From assembly GCA_021811625.1 (NCBI GenBank), contig JAJZNU010000005.1, positions 1-64,000 of the forward strand: DNA of 64,000 nt, given 5' to 3'. The notes under the pieces were generated by a model that saw only the letters and a program-made list of their open reading frames with translations, did not search any database and had not been told where the DNA came from. This document shows, piece after piece, positions 53,423-60,763 of this stretch (its first letter is position 1; each line of letters begins with the position of its first letter). Position numbers and translations under genes: made by a program. The stretch is from a bacterium. Lineage in GTDB: Bacteria; Patescibacteriota; Saccharimonadia; Saccharimonadales; UBA4665.

Positions 53423-53995
53423 CTAGGCAATGCCGAGTTCGTGAAGCTTAGCAATGCAAATAGCAAACCGGGAGGTGCGGGGGTCATCGACGGGAACCCA
53501 TATTGCTCCGGTGACTTCTTCTGCCTGGGCGGTCAGCCTAACCCCGCCGGCAATGAGCACATATCGCCAATCGTAGTGATAATGTGGTGGTTCCTCTTTC
53601 TCCGGACGGGCCAGGACTTGATGGGTGTCGATGTCGAGAGGCACAAGGGGGGCGTCGCTGTCGACGGGCAAGTACGATATAATCTTCAGGCCGGTCTCTT
53701 CCGTGGTTTCCCGCTTGGCGGCAGCCAAAGGGTCATAGTCGCCTTCCCAGTGCCCGCCCGGCTGTTGCCACAGCCTAAACAAGCGGTGATATACCAGAGC
53801 AATCTTATGTCGATCGGGCGAAAGAACAATCCCGCTGCCGGTGATGTGTCCGTTAAAGTTACGTCGGTTATTGAGTGGCTTATCCCGTTCAATCGAGTCG
53901 CGTAGTCTATCAATGCGGTCTTCCTCGTCAGGAAAAACCTTGACATAGCCGCCGAGTACCTCACCTAAGGTAGAATTTCCCAATGACTCACTCAT
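53423..53995 (-). CDS. Nudix hydrolase
   Basis: 190 aa. Nudix box GGHWEGDYDPLAAAKRE...TEETGL; the first Glu of G-x5-E-x7-REUXEE is Tyr here, while the catalytic REXXEE glutamates are intact. An N-terminal helical region (about 1-50) precedes it. Probably a nucleoside or sugar diphosphate hydrolase. Its start overlaps by 8 nt the stop of the next Nudix gene. Confidence 0.9.
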   Translation of the reverse strand: MSESLGNSTLGEVLGGYVKVFPDEEDRIDRLRDSIERDKPLNNRRNFNGHITGSGIVLSPDRHKIALVYHRLFRLWQQPGGHWEGDYDPLAAAKRETTEETGLKIISYLPVDSDAPLVPLDIDTHQVLARPEKEEPPHYHYDWRYVLIAGGVRLTAQAEEVTGAIWVPVDDPRTSRFAICIAKLHELGIA

Positions 53996-54404
53996 AGCTT
54001 ATTAAGTCGCTCCGCGTTACGTAGGCGTGCATGTCCAAGAGAACTTTATAGTCGGTATAATTTGGCAATTCGGAAAATTTAATCCACATATACCGGTCAT
54101 GCTCATTACCCAAATTGACGCTTACTATCCCGCTAGCCCGACAGACAAAAAACAGCCAGGTGCCGCTGCCTCCGGCCCTCGGTCCGCTGGCGGCGTAGAC
54201 CAGCGTTGGATGGGATGGAGTAATGCCGACTTCTTCTTGGGTCTCTCGAACCAGAGCATCATCAAGACTCTCCCCTTTTTCGACACGCCCTCCCGGTAGA
54301 TCCCATTGGTGGGGATAAAACGGATCACTGGCGCTGCGACGGATCAGCAGGACCTCCTGAGAATCGTTGAGCAGCAGGGCCCGTACGGTTGCAAATACTT
54401 TCAC
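53988..54404 (-). CDS. MutT-like Nudix hydrolase
   Basis: 138 aa with a canonical Nudix box GGRVEKGESLDDALVRE followed by TQEEVGI. Substrate not determined; the family includes 8-oxo-dGTP pyrophosphatases. It is translationally coupled with the other Nudix gene (8-nt overlap) and lies 3 nt after the IMPase-like gene. Confidence 0.92.
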   Translation of the reverse strand: MKVFATVRALLLNDSQEVLLIRRSASDPFYPHQWDLPGGRVEKGESLDDALVRETQEEVGITPSHPTLVYAASGPRAGGSGTWLFFVCRASGIVSVNLGNEHDRYMWIKFSELPNYTDYKVLLDMHAYVTRSDLISYE

Positions 54405-54407
54405 GGT

Positions 54408-55175
54408 TTAGTTCTCCTCGTATATTTGTTTGAGCCGAGGATAGATTGTCGGACCGGCCGCAATAATCGTTTTATCGAGGTAATTAAAATCCTCCGATCC
54501 GGCGTTACTTACTTGGGCCCCGGCTTCTTTAAAAAGCAAGCCTCGCGGAGCGTAATCCCAAACCCCTCCGGCGCTGTTGTCCCATATTACACCCTCTATG
54601 GCACCGGTTGCCAGATTCACGAACTCTTTCATATTCACTAATTCATGAACGTGCTTTTTGACCGCCAGGAATTTTTTTAAGTGCTTGGGGTCATCTAACG
54701 CTGTGGAGTAGTTTATCCATGCTCTATCTAACGGCCGATTGCTGACATGGAGCGGCTGATCGTTTTTCTTGGCCCCCTGGTTTTTAATAGCAGTAAATTT
54801 CTCGTCGGTTATAAATCTATAGATCAGAGCGTAAACCGGCTCGCCATCATCAATCAGGGTGACAATATTACGAGGCAGTGGCAAACCGCGAATAAAGCTC
54901 TCCGTGCCGTCAATCGGATCAACTAACCAAAAAGTACTACGGCTCCCTGTTTTCCCTAGCTCTTCGCCTTCGACGCCAACTCCCGGATCGAAGTCGGCCA
55001 AAGCTTCCCGGATTTTTGTTTCCAGCTCAACATCTAATTTGGTAACCACGCTATGGTCGGCCTTCAGCGAATGTTGAATACTCCCGAATGAATCAATGAG
55101 TTTAGGCCTGTAGCCGTGGAAAACCTCCATCAGCAGTTTTTCAGCCTGATCGAGGTATTCCTGCGTTGGTTTCAT
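54408..55175 (-). CDS. Inositol-monophosphatase-family phosphatase
   Basis: 255 aa. GVEGEELGKTG and WLVDPIDGTESFIRGLP supply the metal-binding Glu and DPIDGT motif; GGVWDYAPRGLLFKEAGAQVSN is the WDYAP-A/P-x2-L-x-x-E-A-G motif 2. Family members hydrolyse inositol-1-phosphate, PAP or fructose-1,6-bisphosphate. Substrate not determined. ATGA overlap with the upstream ppa. Confidence 0.93.
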   Translation of the reverse strand: MKPTQEYLDQAEKLLMEVFHGYRPKLIDSFGSIQHSLKADHSVVTKLDVELETKIREALADFDPGVGVEGEELGKTGSRSTFWLVDPIDGTESFIRGLPLPRNIVTLIDDGEPVYALIYRFITDEKFTAIKNQGAKKNDQPLHVSNRPLDRAWINYSTALDDPKHLKKFLAVKKHVHELVNMKEFVNLATGAIEGVIWDNSAGGVWDYAPRGLLFKEAGAQVSNAGSEDFNYLDKTIIAAGPTIYPRLKQIYEEN

Positions 55176-55708
55176 TTCGAGGTATTGTTATAACGGTCGA
55201 TAGACTCTTTAATGACTTTTTTAGCTTCGTCGATGCCTCCCCAGCCGAGAACCTTAGTGCTACCGGGTTTTTTGAGATCCTTGTAGTGTGCAAAGTGCTG
55301 TTCGATTTTCTCCATCCAGCGCTTACCCAGATCGTCGAGCGAATTGATGGAGTCGCCGCTGTCACGGTCGTCGGCCACTACCGCTACGATCTTATAGTCC
55401 ATTTCGCCGTCGTCTTCAAAATTGAAAACTCCTATAACTTTGGCCTGAAGATAGATCCCGGTCTGAATTGGTTCGCGGCAATAGACCAAAATGTCCAGTT
55501 CGTCGTTATCCTCGTCAAGCGTTCCTGGTATAAAACCGTAATTCACCGGTTTGGGATAGATACTAGGCTCGACGCGGTCGAGAACGAACAACCCCCGCTC
55601 GCGGTCGTATTCCACTTTGAGAGTAGAGCCCATCGGTATGTCTATAACGGCATTAACTAGCCCGTTCTGCCAGTCACCGGTAGCCAATTGTTTATTGTAA
55701 TCTGCCAC
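55172..55708 (-). CDS. ppa: Inorganic pyrophosphatase, family I
   Basis: 178 aa from a GTG chosen because AAGGAAGGAG lies 10 nt before it. KVEYDRERGLFVLDRVEP, YPVNYGFIPGT-type PVNYGFIPGTLDEDNDELDILV (DEDNDELD holds the magnesium-binding aspartates) and VVADDRDSGD. Drives biosynthetic reactions by removing PPi. First gene of a run ppa, IMPase-like, Nudix, Nudix. Confidence 0.96.
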   Translation of the reverse strand: MADYNKQLATGDWQNGLVNAVIDIPMGSTLKVEYDRERGLFVLDRVEPSIYPKPVNYGFIPGTLDEDNDELDILVYCREPIQTGIYLQAKVIGVFNFEDDGEMDYKIVAVVADDRDSGDSINSLDDLGKRWMEKIEQHFAHYKDLKKPGSTKVLGWGGIDEAKKVIKESIDRYNNTSK

Positions 55709-55803
55709 TTGGTAAATGCTCCTTCCTTAACAGCTCAAACTGTTTCTAGTTTACACTTAAAATTGTATCACGAGAGATTGTCCAGGTTACTAAAACGCCC
55801 CGG

Positions 55804-57006
55804 CTAGTTAGGAAGCGGGTGCTCCTTGCCTTCCAGATATTCTCTGATCATGAGAGCCGCGGTTGCGCCCTCACCGGCTGCCGAAGCAATCTGCATCGTC
55901 GCTCCGCTGCGAATATCTCCGGCGGCAAAGACGCCTTTCATGTTCGTTTGAAGGTGGTTATCGGTTTTGACGAAGCCGATGGCATCAAGTTCGATGTCTG
56001 AACCGGCCAGAAATTGCGAGTTCGGCAACAGACCGACAAAAACAAAGACCCCGTCAGTTGGGAACTCGACTTTTTTTCCGGTGGTTTTATCTGTGCCAAC
56101 GACTTTGGTAACCAGATTATTCTCACCAATAATTTCATCGGTGGTGGTATTGAAATGGACGGTGATTTTATCTTGGTACTTCTCTTTAAGCTCCTTTTGC
56201 AGGATTTCGCTGGCCCGGAACTCGGGACCGCGCACCAATATGTCGATATGACTGGCAAAACGCGTCAGAAAGATGGATTCTTGGACCGCGCTATTGCCAC
56301 CGCCAACGACGACCAGACGCTTGTCTCGGTAAAAAGCGCCGTCACAAGTTGCACAGTAATGCACTCCCCGGGCATAGTATTCTTTTTCCCCCGGCACGCC
56401 GATCTTCTTATAATCGCTCCCGGTGGCAATCAAGACCGCCCGGGCATAGATATCGCCGTCGGTGGTTTCCAATCGTTTATACATCCCTTCATCGTGAATC
56501 TTAGTAATCTCGCCTAGTTCGACGACGGCTCCGAAGCGCTCGGCTTGTTGTCTGAGCTTGTCCGATAGCGTTAAACCTTCTATACCCTTGGGGAAACCGG
56601 GATAGTTGTCGATTTTGTCGGTAACAGCCGCCAACCCTCCGATGACGCCGCGCTCATACAGCACCGTCTCGATGTCTTCCCGGGTGGTATAGATGGCTGC
56701 GGTCAGCGAAGCCGGCCCGGCGCCGATCATGACTATCTCATGAGAAGGCGTGATGTTTTCGGTTATCCCTAAGGCTTTCAGCAGAGCGGCGTTGGAGGGA
56801 TTTTGTAAGACGCTGGCCCCTATTTTCAATGTCGGTATCTCGTATCTACCCTTGGTGAGAGCTAACATTTCCGTCTCGACCTTCTTGTCGTCATCGACTA
56901 CCTTATATTCGTAATCGATCTTATGCCTGCCTAGGATGTACTTAACGCGGCGACAATCAGGGCACCAGTCCGCCCCATAGAGAGTTACTTGAAGTTGCTT
57001 TGACAT
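55804..57006 (-). CDS. Glutaredoxin-thioredoxin reductase fusion
   Basis: 400 aa from MSKQLQVT, where AGAGG Shine-Dalgarno lies 8 nt ahead (six codons of upstream frame excluded). Residues 1-80 are a glutaredoxin-like domain with GADWCPDCRRVKYIL; then a TrxB-type flavoprotein: EIVMIGAGPASLTAAIYTTR (FAD), active-site HYCATCDGAF, RLVVVGGGNSAVQESIFL (NADPH), VFAAGDIRSG. The fused domain may take electrons directly from the reductase, replacing glutathione. A free 82-aa glutaredoxin-like protein lies upstream. Confidence 0.93.
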   Translation of the reverse strand: MSKQLQVTLYGADWCPDCRRVKYILGRHKIDYEYKVVDDDKKVETEMLALTKGRYEIPTLKIGASVLQNPSNAALLKALGITENITPSHEIVMIGAGPASLTAAIYTTREDIETVLYERGVIGGLAAVTDKIDNYPGFPKGIEGLTLSDKLRQQAERFGAVVELGEITKIHDEGMYKRLETTDGDIYARAVLIATGSDYKKIGVPGEKEYYARGVHYCATCDGAFYRDKRLVVVGGGNSAVQESIFLTRFASHIDILVRGPEFRASEILQKELKEKYQDKITVHFNTTTDEIIGENNLVTKVVGTDKTTGKKVEFPTDGVFVFVGLLPNSQFLAGSDIELDAIGFVKTDNHLQTNMKGVFAAGDIRSGATMQIASAAGEGATAALMIREYLEGKEHPLPN

Positions 57007-57129
57007 GGTTATTCCTCTCTCCACCGCTTTTTATTTAGTATAAAGCTGCCGGCAGTTTTTCCCTACCGCGAGTTTAGTATCTGTAACTGACAATTGACTA
57101 ACATTCCGGACTTTTGACTTAAACGACAC

Positions 57130-57378
57130 TCAGGCTACAGCCGGTGCCAGCTTGGCGAGATTGAAGCCAATAACCACCTCCCTGGTGTCGTCGTGCTTAG
57201 TAACGACAGTAACCGGCACGGTCCTGGCTCCGCTGAGCTCCAGAGCTTCGGCTTGTCTTTCGGGGCACGAATCGAGGTTCACTTCTTCATAGGTATGGCC
57301 TTTTGATCCCAACCATTTCTTAACCATTCCGCAGTACGCGCAATCGGCAGTAGTAAAAATAGTAATATTTTTGACCAT
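57130..57378 (-). CDS. Glutaredoxin-like protein
   Basis: 82 aa thioredoxin fold. ITIFTTADCAYCGMVKKWLG holds the CxxC (CAYC), with a cis-Pro in ARTVPVTVV and a hydrophobic C-terminal helix. Probably NrdH/Grx3-like, reduced by the fused reductase downstream on the same strand (123-nt gap). Promoter TTGCTA-N17-TATAAT lies about 50 bp upstream. Confidence 0.9.
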   Translation of the reverse strand: MVKNITIFTTADCAYCGMVKKWLGSKGHTYEEVNLDSCPERQAEALELSGARTVPVTVVTKHDDTREVVIGFNLAKLAPAVA

Positions 57379-57427
57379 AAATTACCCTCGCTTCGTTAAT
57401 TTTAGTGTTTTTTGATGTGACGTTAGT

Positions 57428-57456
57428 ATTATATGTAGTGCTTAGGTATTTAGCAA
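57428..57456 (-). promoter_or_regulatory. Promoter of the glutaredoxin gene
   Basis: Minus strand: TTGCTA (57456-57451), 17-nt spacer, consensus TATAAT (57433-57428). The leader to the ATG at 57378 would be about 40 nt. Confidence 0.65.
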
Positions 57457-57527
57457 TGCCCTACATATTGTGCTTTTGTACACATTTACCGGCTCTAGGT
57501 GGATCACCTCTGCTGCTAGGCTGTGGA

Positions 57528-58079
57528 TTAATTTATAGCCATCAACCTAACGAAAAATATCAGGGTGGAGTTGGCCGGAATTGAACCGTTGGCTTTATTT
57601 CCGTACCCGAGGCTTGGAGGTATAACCAGCCGGCGCTCGCCACCGACTTTCATCCCAACCAGTCCTTGATCCCATCCAGGAATAACTTGTCCGGCTCCAA
57701 GCTGAAACTTAAAACCGGTCGTTTTGGTAAAGTTCTCGTCAAACATCATACCGTTTGAGGCCAGAGTACCGAAATATTTAACCGTCAGACAATCCCCATT
57801 CTTTGCCGTGGCGCCTTTACCAACAATAATATCCTTAGTTTCCAGAGATGTAACAGTTGAGGTGGGCTGGTAGGCGCTGGGAATCGGCAGGGTGGGTTCG
57901 GTTGGTGTACCCGTACAGCTATTTGCAGTAGTATTGGACTGATTTTGGTTATTTGCTGTATTCGTTGAACTATTTTGCGTAGCCATCTGCCAAATAACCC
58001 AGAAACTGAAGCCGAACCCGGTCACAAAGAACAGAAGTGCCATTGTTAACGTAAATATCCGGTCGCGTTTTCTCGCCAT
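57528..58079 (-). CDS. Membrane-anchored FKBP-type peptidyl-prolyl isomerase
   Basis: 183 aa. A signal-anchor helix (about 10-33) is followed by an Asn/Ser/Thr-rich linker (35-65), then an FKBP domain (about 75-183) with DCLTVKYFGTLASNGMMFDE, VIPGWDQGLVGMKVGGERRL, IPPSLGYGNKANGSIPANSTLIF. The domain is on the outside, where it would help fold secreted proteins. Confidence 0.93.
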   Translation of the reverse strand: MARKRDRIFTLTMALLFFVTGFGFSFWVIWQMATQNSSTNTANNQNQSNTTANSCTGTPTEPTLPIPSAYQPTSTVTSLETKDIIVGKGATAKNGDCLTVKYFGTLASNGMMFDENFTKTTGFKFQLGAGQVIPGWDQGLVGMKVGGERRLVIPPSLGYGNKANGSIPANSTLIFFVRLMAIN

Positions 58080-58127
58080 AGTGATGCTTTAACTCTCGCT
58101 TAACTTATTGTTTAGATTATACCCCAT

Positions 58128-59909
58128 CTAGGCAGCGATCTCGAATCGTTTCAGTTGTTTTTCGCCGGCTTTGGTATGAACTTTTTGTAGTTTTAGCAGT
58201 TCGGCGTAAATTCCGTTGCTGCGGGCTAGTTGTGAGGGGGAGCCGATCTCTCTAACCTTACCGCCGTCAATGGTGATGATCCGATCGACTCCGGCTATGG
58301 TGCTGAGCCGGTGCGCAATGATTAAGGTTGTTCGCCCCTCCATCAGCCGTTCCAAGGCTTCTTGAACGCGCCGTTCGCTCTTGGTATCCAAACTGGAAGT
58401 TGCCTCATCGAGAATTAGTATCGGGGCGTCTTTGAGCAAGGCCCGGGCAATGGCAATCCGCTGCTTCTGTCCGCCGCTGAGCCGTATGCCTCTCTCACCG
58501 ATTTCACTGTCGTAGCCGGATTCGAATTGCTGAATGAATTCATGAGCGTTAGCCGATTTGGCGGCGGCGATAATATCTTTCTCGCTGGCAGTGGGCGATC
58601 CGTAGGCGATATTATCTCTTATGGTTCCGCTGAATAGCGCCGGTTCCTGAAAGACAACCCCTATATTAGACCGCAAAGATTTTTGCGTCACATCGTTTAT
58701 ATCCTGGTCGTCGATCGTGATGGAGCCGCTGGTGACTTCGTAAAACCGCAACAGCAGGCTGGTGACCGTGGTTTTACCCTGCCCGCTTTCACCAACTAGC
58801 GCCGCTTTCATCCCCGGCTCCAATGTAAAACTGAGCCCGTTGAGCACCTTAACGGTCGGGTCATAACCGAATACGACATCGTTAAATTCCACTAAACCGG
58901 CTTTGACTCTAAGCCTTTTGGCTCCTTTTTTGTCACTGATCTCCGGCTTTACATCCATGGCCTCGAAGTAGTCCTTAGTGTTGGCAATCGCCCTCTGGGA
59001 CTGATCTACCAGAAAGCTTATGCTGAATATGGGAATTCTGATGAGCATCGAGTACTGGATTAACAGGACCATGGTACCGACGCCGTAAACTCCGTGAGCC
59101 GTTTCGATAAAGACGTAAATAAAAACAACTAAGAATATAACGTTTAAGACCAGCCGCCGGATAATATCTTGGCGATGCCAAAACCGACTTTGCGGGCGGG
59201 TGGTGGCTACAACTTTTTCATAACGACGGCTGAAGAGCTTTAATTCCCTGATTTCCTGGATAAAACTTTTGACGACTTTAATCTGCCCGATACTCTCGGC
59301 GAACCGGCCACTGGCATTGTCGAGTTCCTCGTTAATGGTTCTCTGATAGCCCTGCCACTTACTGCTGGTTTTAATGGTAAACCCAATAAAGATTGGATAC
59401 AGCGTCAGCAGCATCAGCGCTACCGGCCAAGCATAGATCGCGACTATTATTAGGGTGAACACTGTTGAGAAGATAAATTGCAAGAAGTTATTGCTGACCA
59501 TCTGAATGAAGTCGGTGATCTGATTTATTCCCCGGTTCATCCGGTTAATTATTTTCCCCGTCAACTCACTATCAAAATACGACTGGGGCAGACTCATCAG
59601 TTGCTCGTAGTAGCGCTGGCTCATCAACCTCTGCAGTTTTACAGAGAGCATATCGCCAAGGTAACCGCCCAGATTGGACAACAGGGTCTGACCGACATCT
59701 GTCAAAAAGATCAACACCGCAAACACGCCAACCAGAAAGACATCGGCTTTCCCTCCGGACAATAGCTTCGTAACCTGGTCAATGGCCCCTTTGGTGAACA
59801 GCGGCTGCAGCTGACTCATTCCGGCTAGCAGTATGGTGAATACGCCAACCCCGACGTAATAACGCCATAGCGAGGAGCCAAATTTAAAAATTCTTAGGAT
59901 ATGTTTCAC
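58128..59909 (-). CDS. ABC transporter, fused permease and ATPase
   Basis: 593 aa MsbA-type half exporter. Six transmembrane helices in residues about 15-310, then the ATPase: Walker A GESGQGKTT near 370, signature RLSGGQKQRIAIARALL, Walker B ILILDEATSSLD and switch His in IIAHRLSTI. Works as a homodimer (or with another half transporter elsewhere) to export lipids, peptides or drugs. Transcribed toward the FKBP gene; upstream lies the structured 59910-60763 region. Confidence 0.93.
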   Translation of the reverse strand: MKHILRIFKFGSSLWRYYVGVGVFTILLAGMSQLQPLFTKGAIDQVTKLLSGGKADVFLVGVFAVLIFLTDVGQTLLSNLGGYLGDMLSVKLQRLMSQRYYEQLMSLPQSYFDSELTGKIINRMNRGINQITDFIQMVSNNFLQFIFSTVFTLIIVAIYAWPVALMLLTLYPIFIGFTIKTSSKWQGYQRTINEELDNASGRFAESIGQIKVVKSFIQEIRELKLFSRRYEKVVATTRPQSRFWHRQDIIRRLVLNVIFLVVFIYVFIETAHGVYGVGTMVLLIQYSMLIRIPIFSISFLVDQSQRAIANTKDYFEAMDVKPEISDKKGAKRLRVKAGLVEFNDVVFGYDPTVKVLNGLSFTLEPGMKAALVGESGQGKTTVTSLLLRFYEVTSGSITIDDQDINDVTQKSLRSNIGVVFQEPALFSGTIRDNIAYGSPTASEKDIIAAAKSANAHEFIQQFESGYDSEIGERGIRLSGGQKQRIAIARALLKDAPILILDEATSSLDTKSERRVQEALERLMEGRTTLIIAHRLSTIAGVDRIITIDGGKVREIGSPSQLARSNGIYAELLKLQKVHTKAGEKQLKRFEIAA

Positions 59910-60763
59910 TTGTGCTCAAGTATATACGATCAATCACTTTTTCGTCTTCTCAATAAAGCTACAGTACCGGCGAGTTTCCTTAAGAAGAGGAAGAAGAAAC
60001 AGGCATGATATGTATGGAGGGGGAGCACCGCGTAAAAAAACGGCAGGAGGAATGGTCAGAGAATGGTTGCACGGTAATGGTCAACGCGTCAAAACTCATG
60101 GCATCCGCCACTGCGCTGTGAGGAGGTCAGCCTCTATACCGTGCAACCACGAATGTCGTTGAACATTCTATTCCCTGAGGAACAGTCACCCTAAGTTACT
60201 CCTTTCACCTAAAGACTGTTCCGCGATAGACGCCGGTCCCCTTAAAGGTCTGGTATACCCGCAACCATAGCTAGGCCATGTTTTGACTTCGCGTTTGGCG
60301 TGGGTTCCTTAAGGGGACCAGCGGAAATGCGCGACATATCACCGTAGTAAAGAATTGTGAAATGCCGCGGCGAAAGCGGAGGAGAAAGAGCTCGAGACTC
60401 CTAGAACACCTCTCCCCGGCCCGGGATCGCACAACGCTGCATGTGGTTGCGATCGGCAACGTTGCTTATCCCTGGAAAGAACTACTCGCTTCGCTTTGCA
60501 TAAGTGGTACCATGCAGTTCAGCGTCGGCGTGCCAAAAAAATTATTTAATCAGATAGTGCGAAACAGCAACCCTACCCGATTTTTACGTGTAAGATGGTT
60601 GGTCCGCACTACCTAAACTTAACCCTTTTTGTAATATCATGCCTGTTAAGGTGCTAAATACCGTAGGAATCCATCTAGACAGTAATGTCCCGGACTCAAC
60701 CGCGGCAAAGCGATAATCATGCTACACCCTAAAACACCCCTAGTCAAGGCACGTTTGTGATTC
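59910..60763. other. 854-bp intergenic region without recognisable gene
   Basis: Between the pheT stop and the ABC transporter start. Short frames exist (for example 60362-60616 plus strand), but they lack a Shine-Dalgarno and family resemblance. The left half holds the multi-stem element below; the right half (60325-60763) is unremarkable. I searched by eye for RNase P, tmRNA, SRP and 6S cores and saw none. Confidence 0.6.
60034..60324 (-). ncRNA. Candidate structured RNA, three long perfect stems
   Basis: Stem A: GGTTGCACGGTA (60065-60076) with 60137-60148, 12 bp, enclosing a GAGG/CCTC hairpin (60120-60134). Stem B: GGAACAGTC (60179-60187) with 60214-60222, 9 bp. Stem C: GGTCCCCTTAA (60235-60245) with 60309-60319, 11 bp, enclosing a CCATG/CGTGG stem. 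All three outer stems have no mismatch or G-U pair. Seven Ts on the minus strand (60040-60034) could end a minus-strand transcript of about 290 nt. The strand is a guess; a DNA-level element is possible. Confidence 0.45.

Noticed and set aside
53423-53995. Inactive Nudix protein because of the Tyr in the first Glu position
   Set aside because: The catalytic RE-x2-EE glutamates are intact; the first position is more tolerant.
60034-60324. RNase P RNA, tmRNA or SRP RNA in the structured region
   Set aside because: None of the conserved cores (GAGGAAAGTCC-like, T-arm with CCA end and tag frame, GGAAGGAAGCA) is visible on either strand.
60362-60616. 84-codon open frame on the plus strand
   Set aside because: No Shine-Dalgarno or promoter, low-complexity Arg-rich start and no family resemblance; likely spurious.
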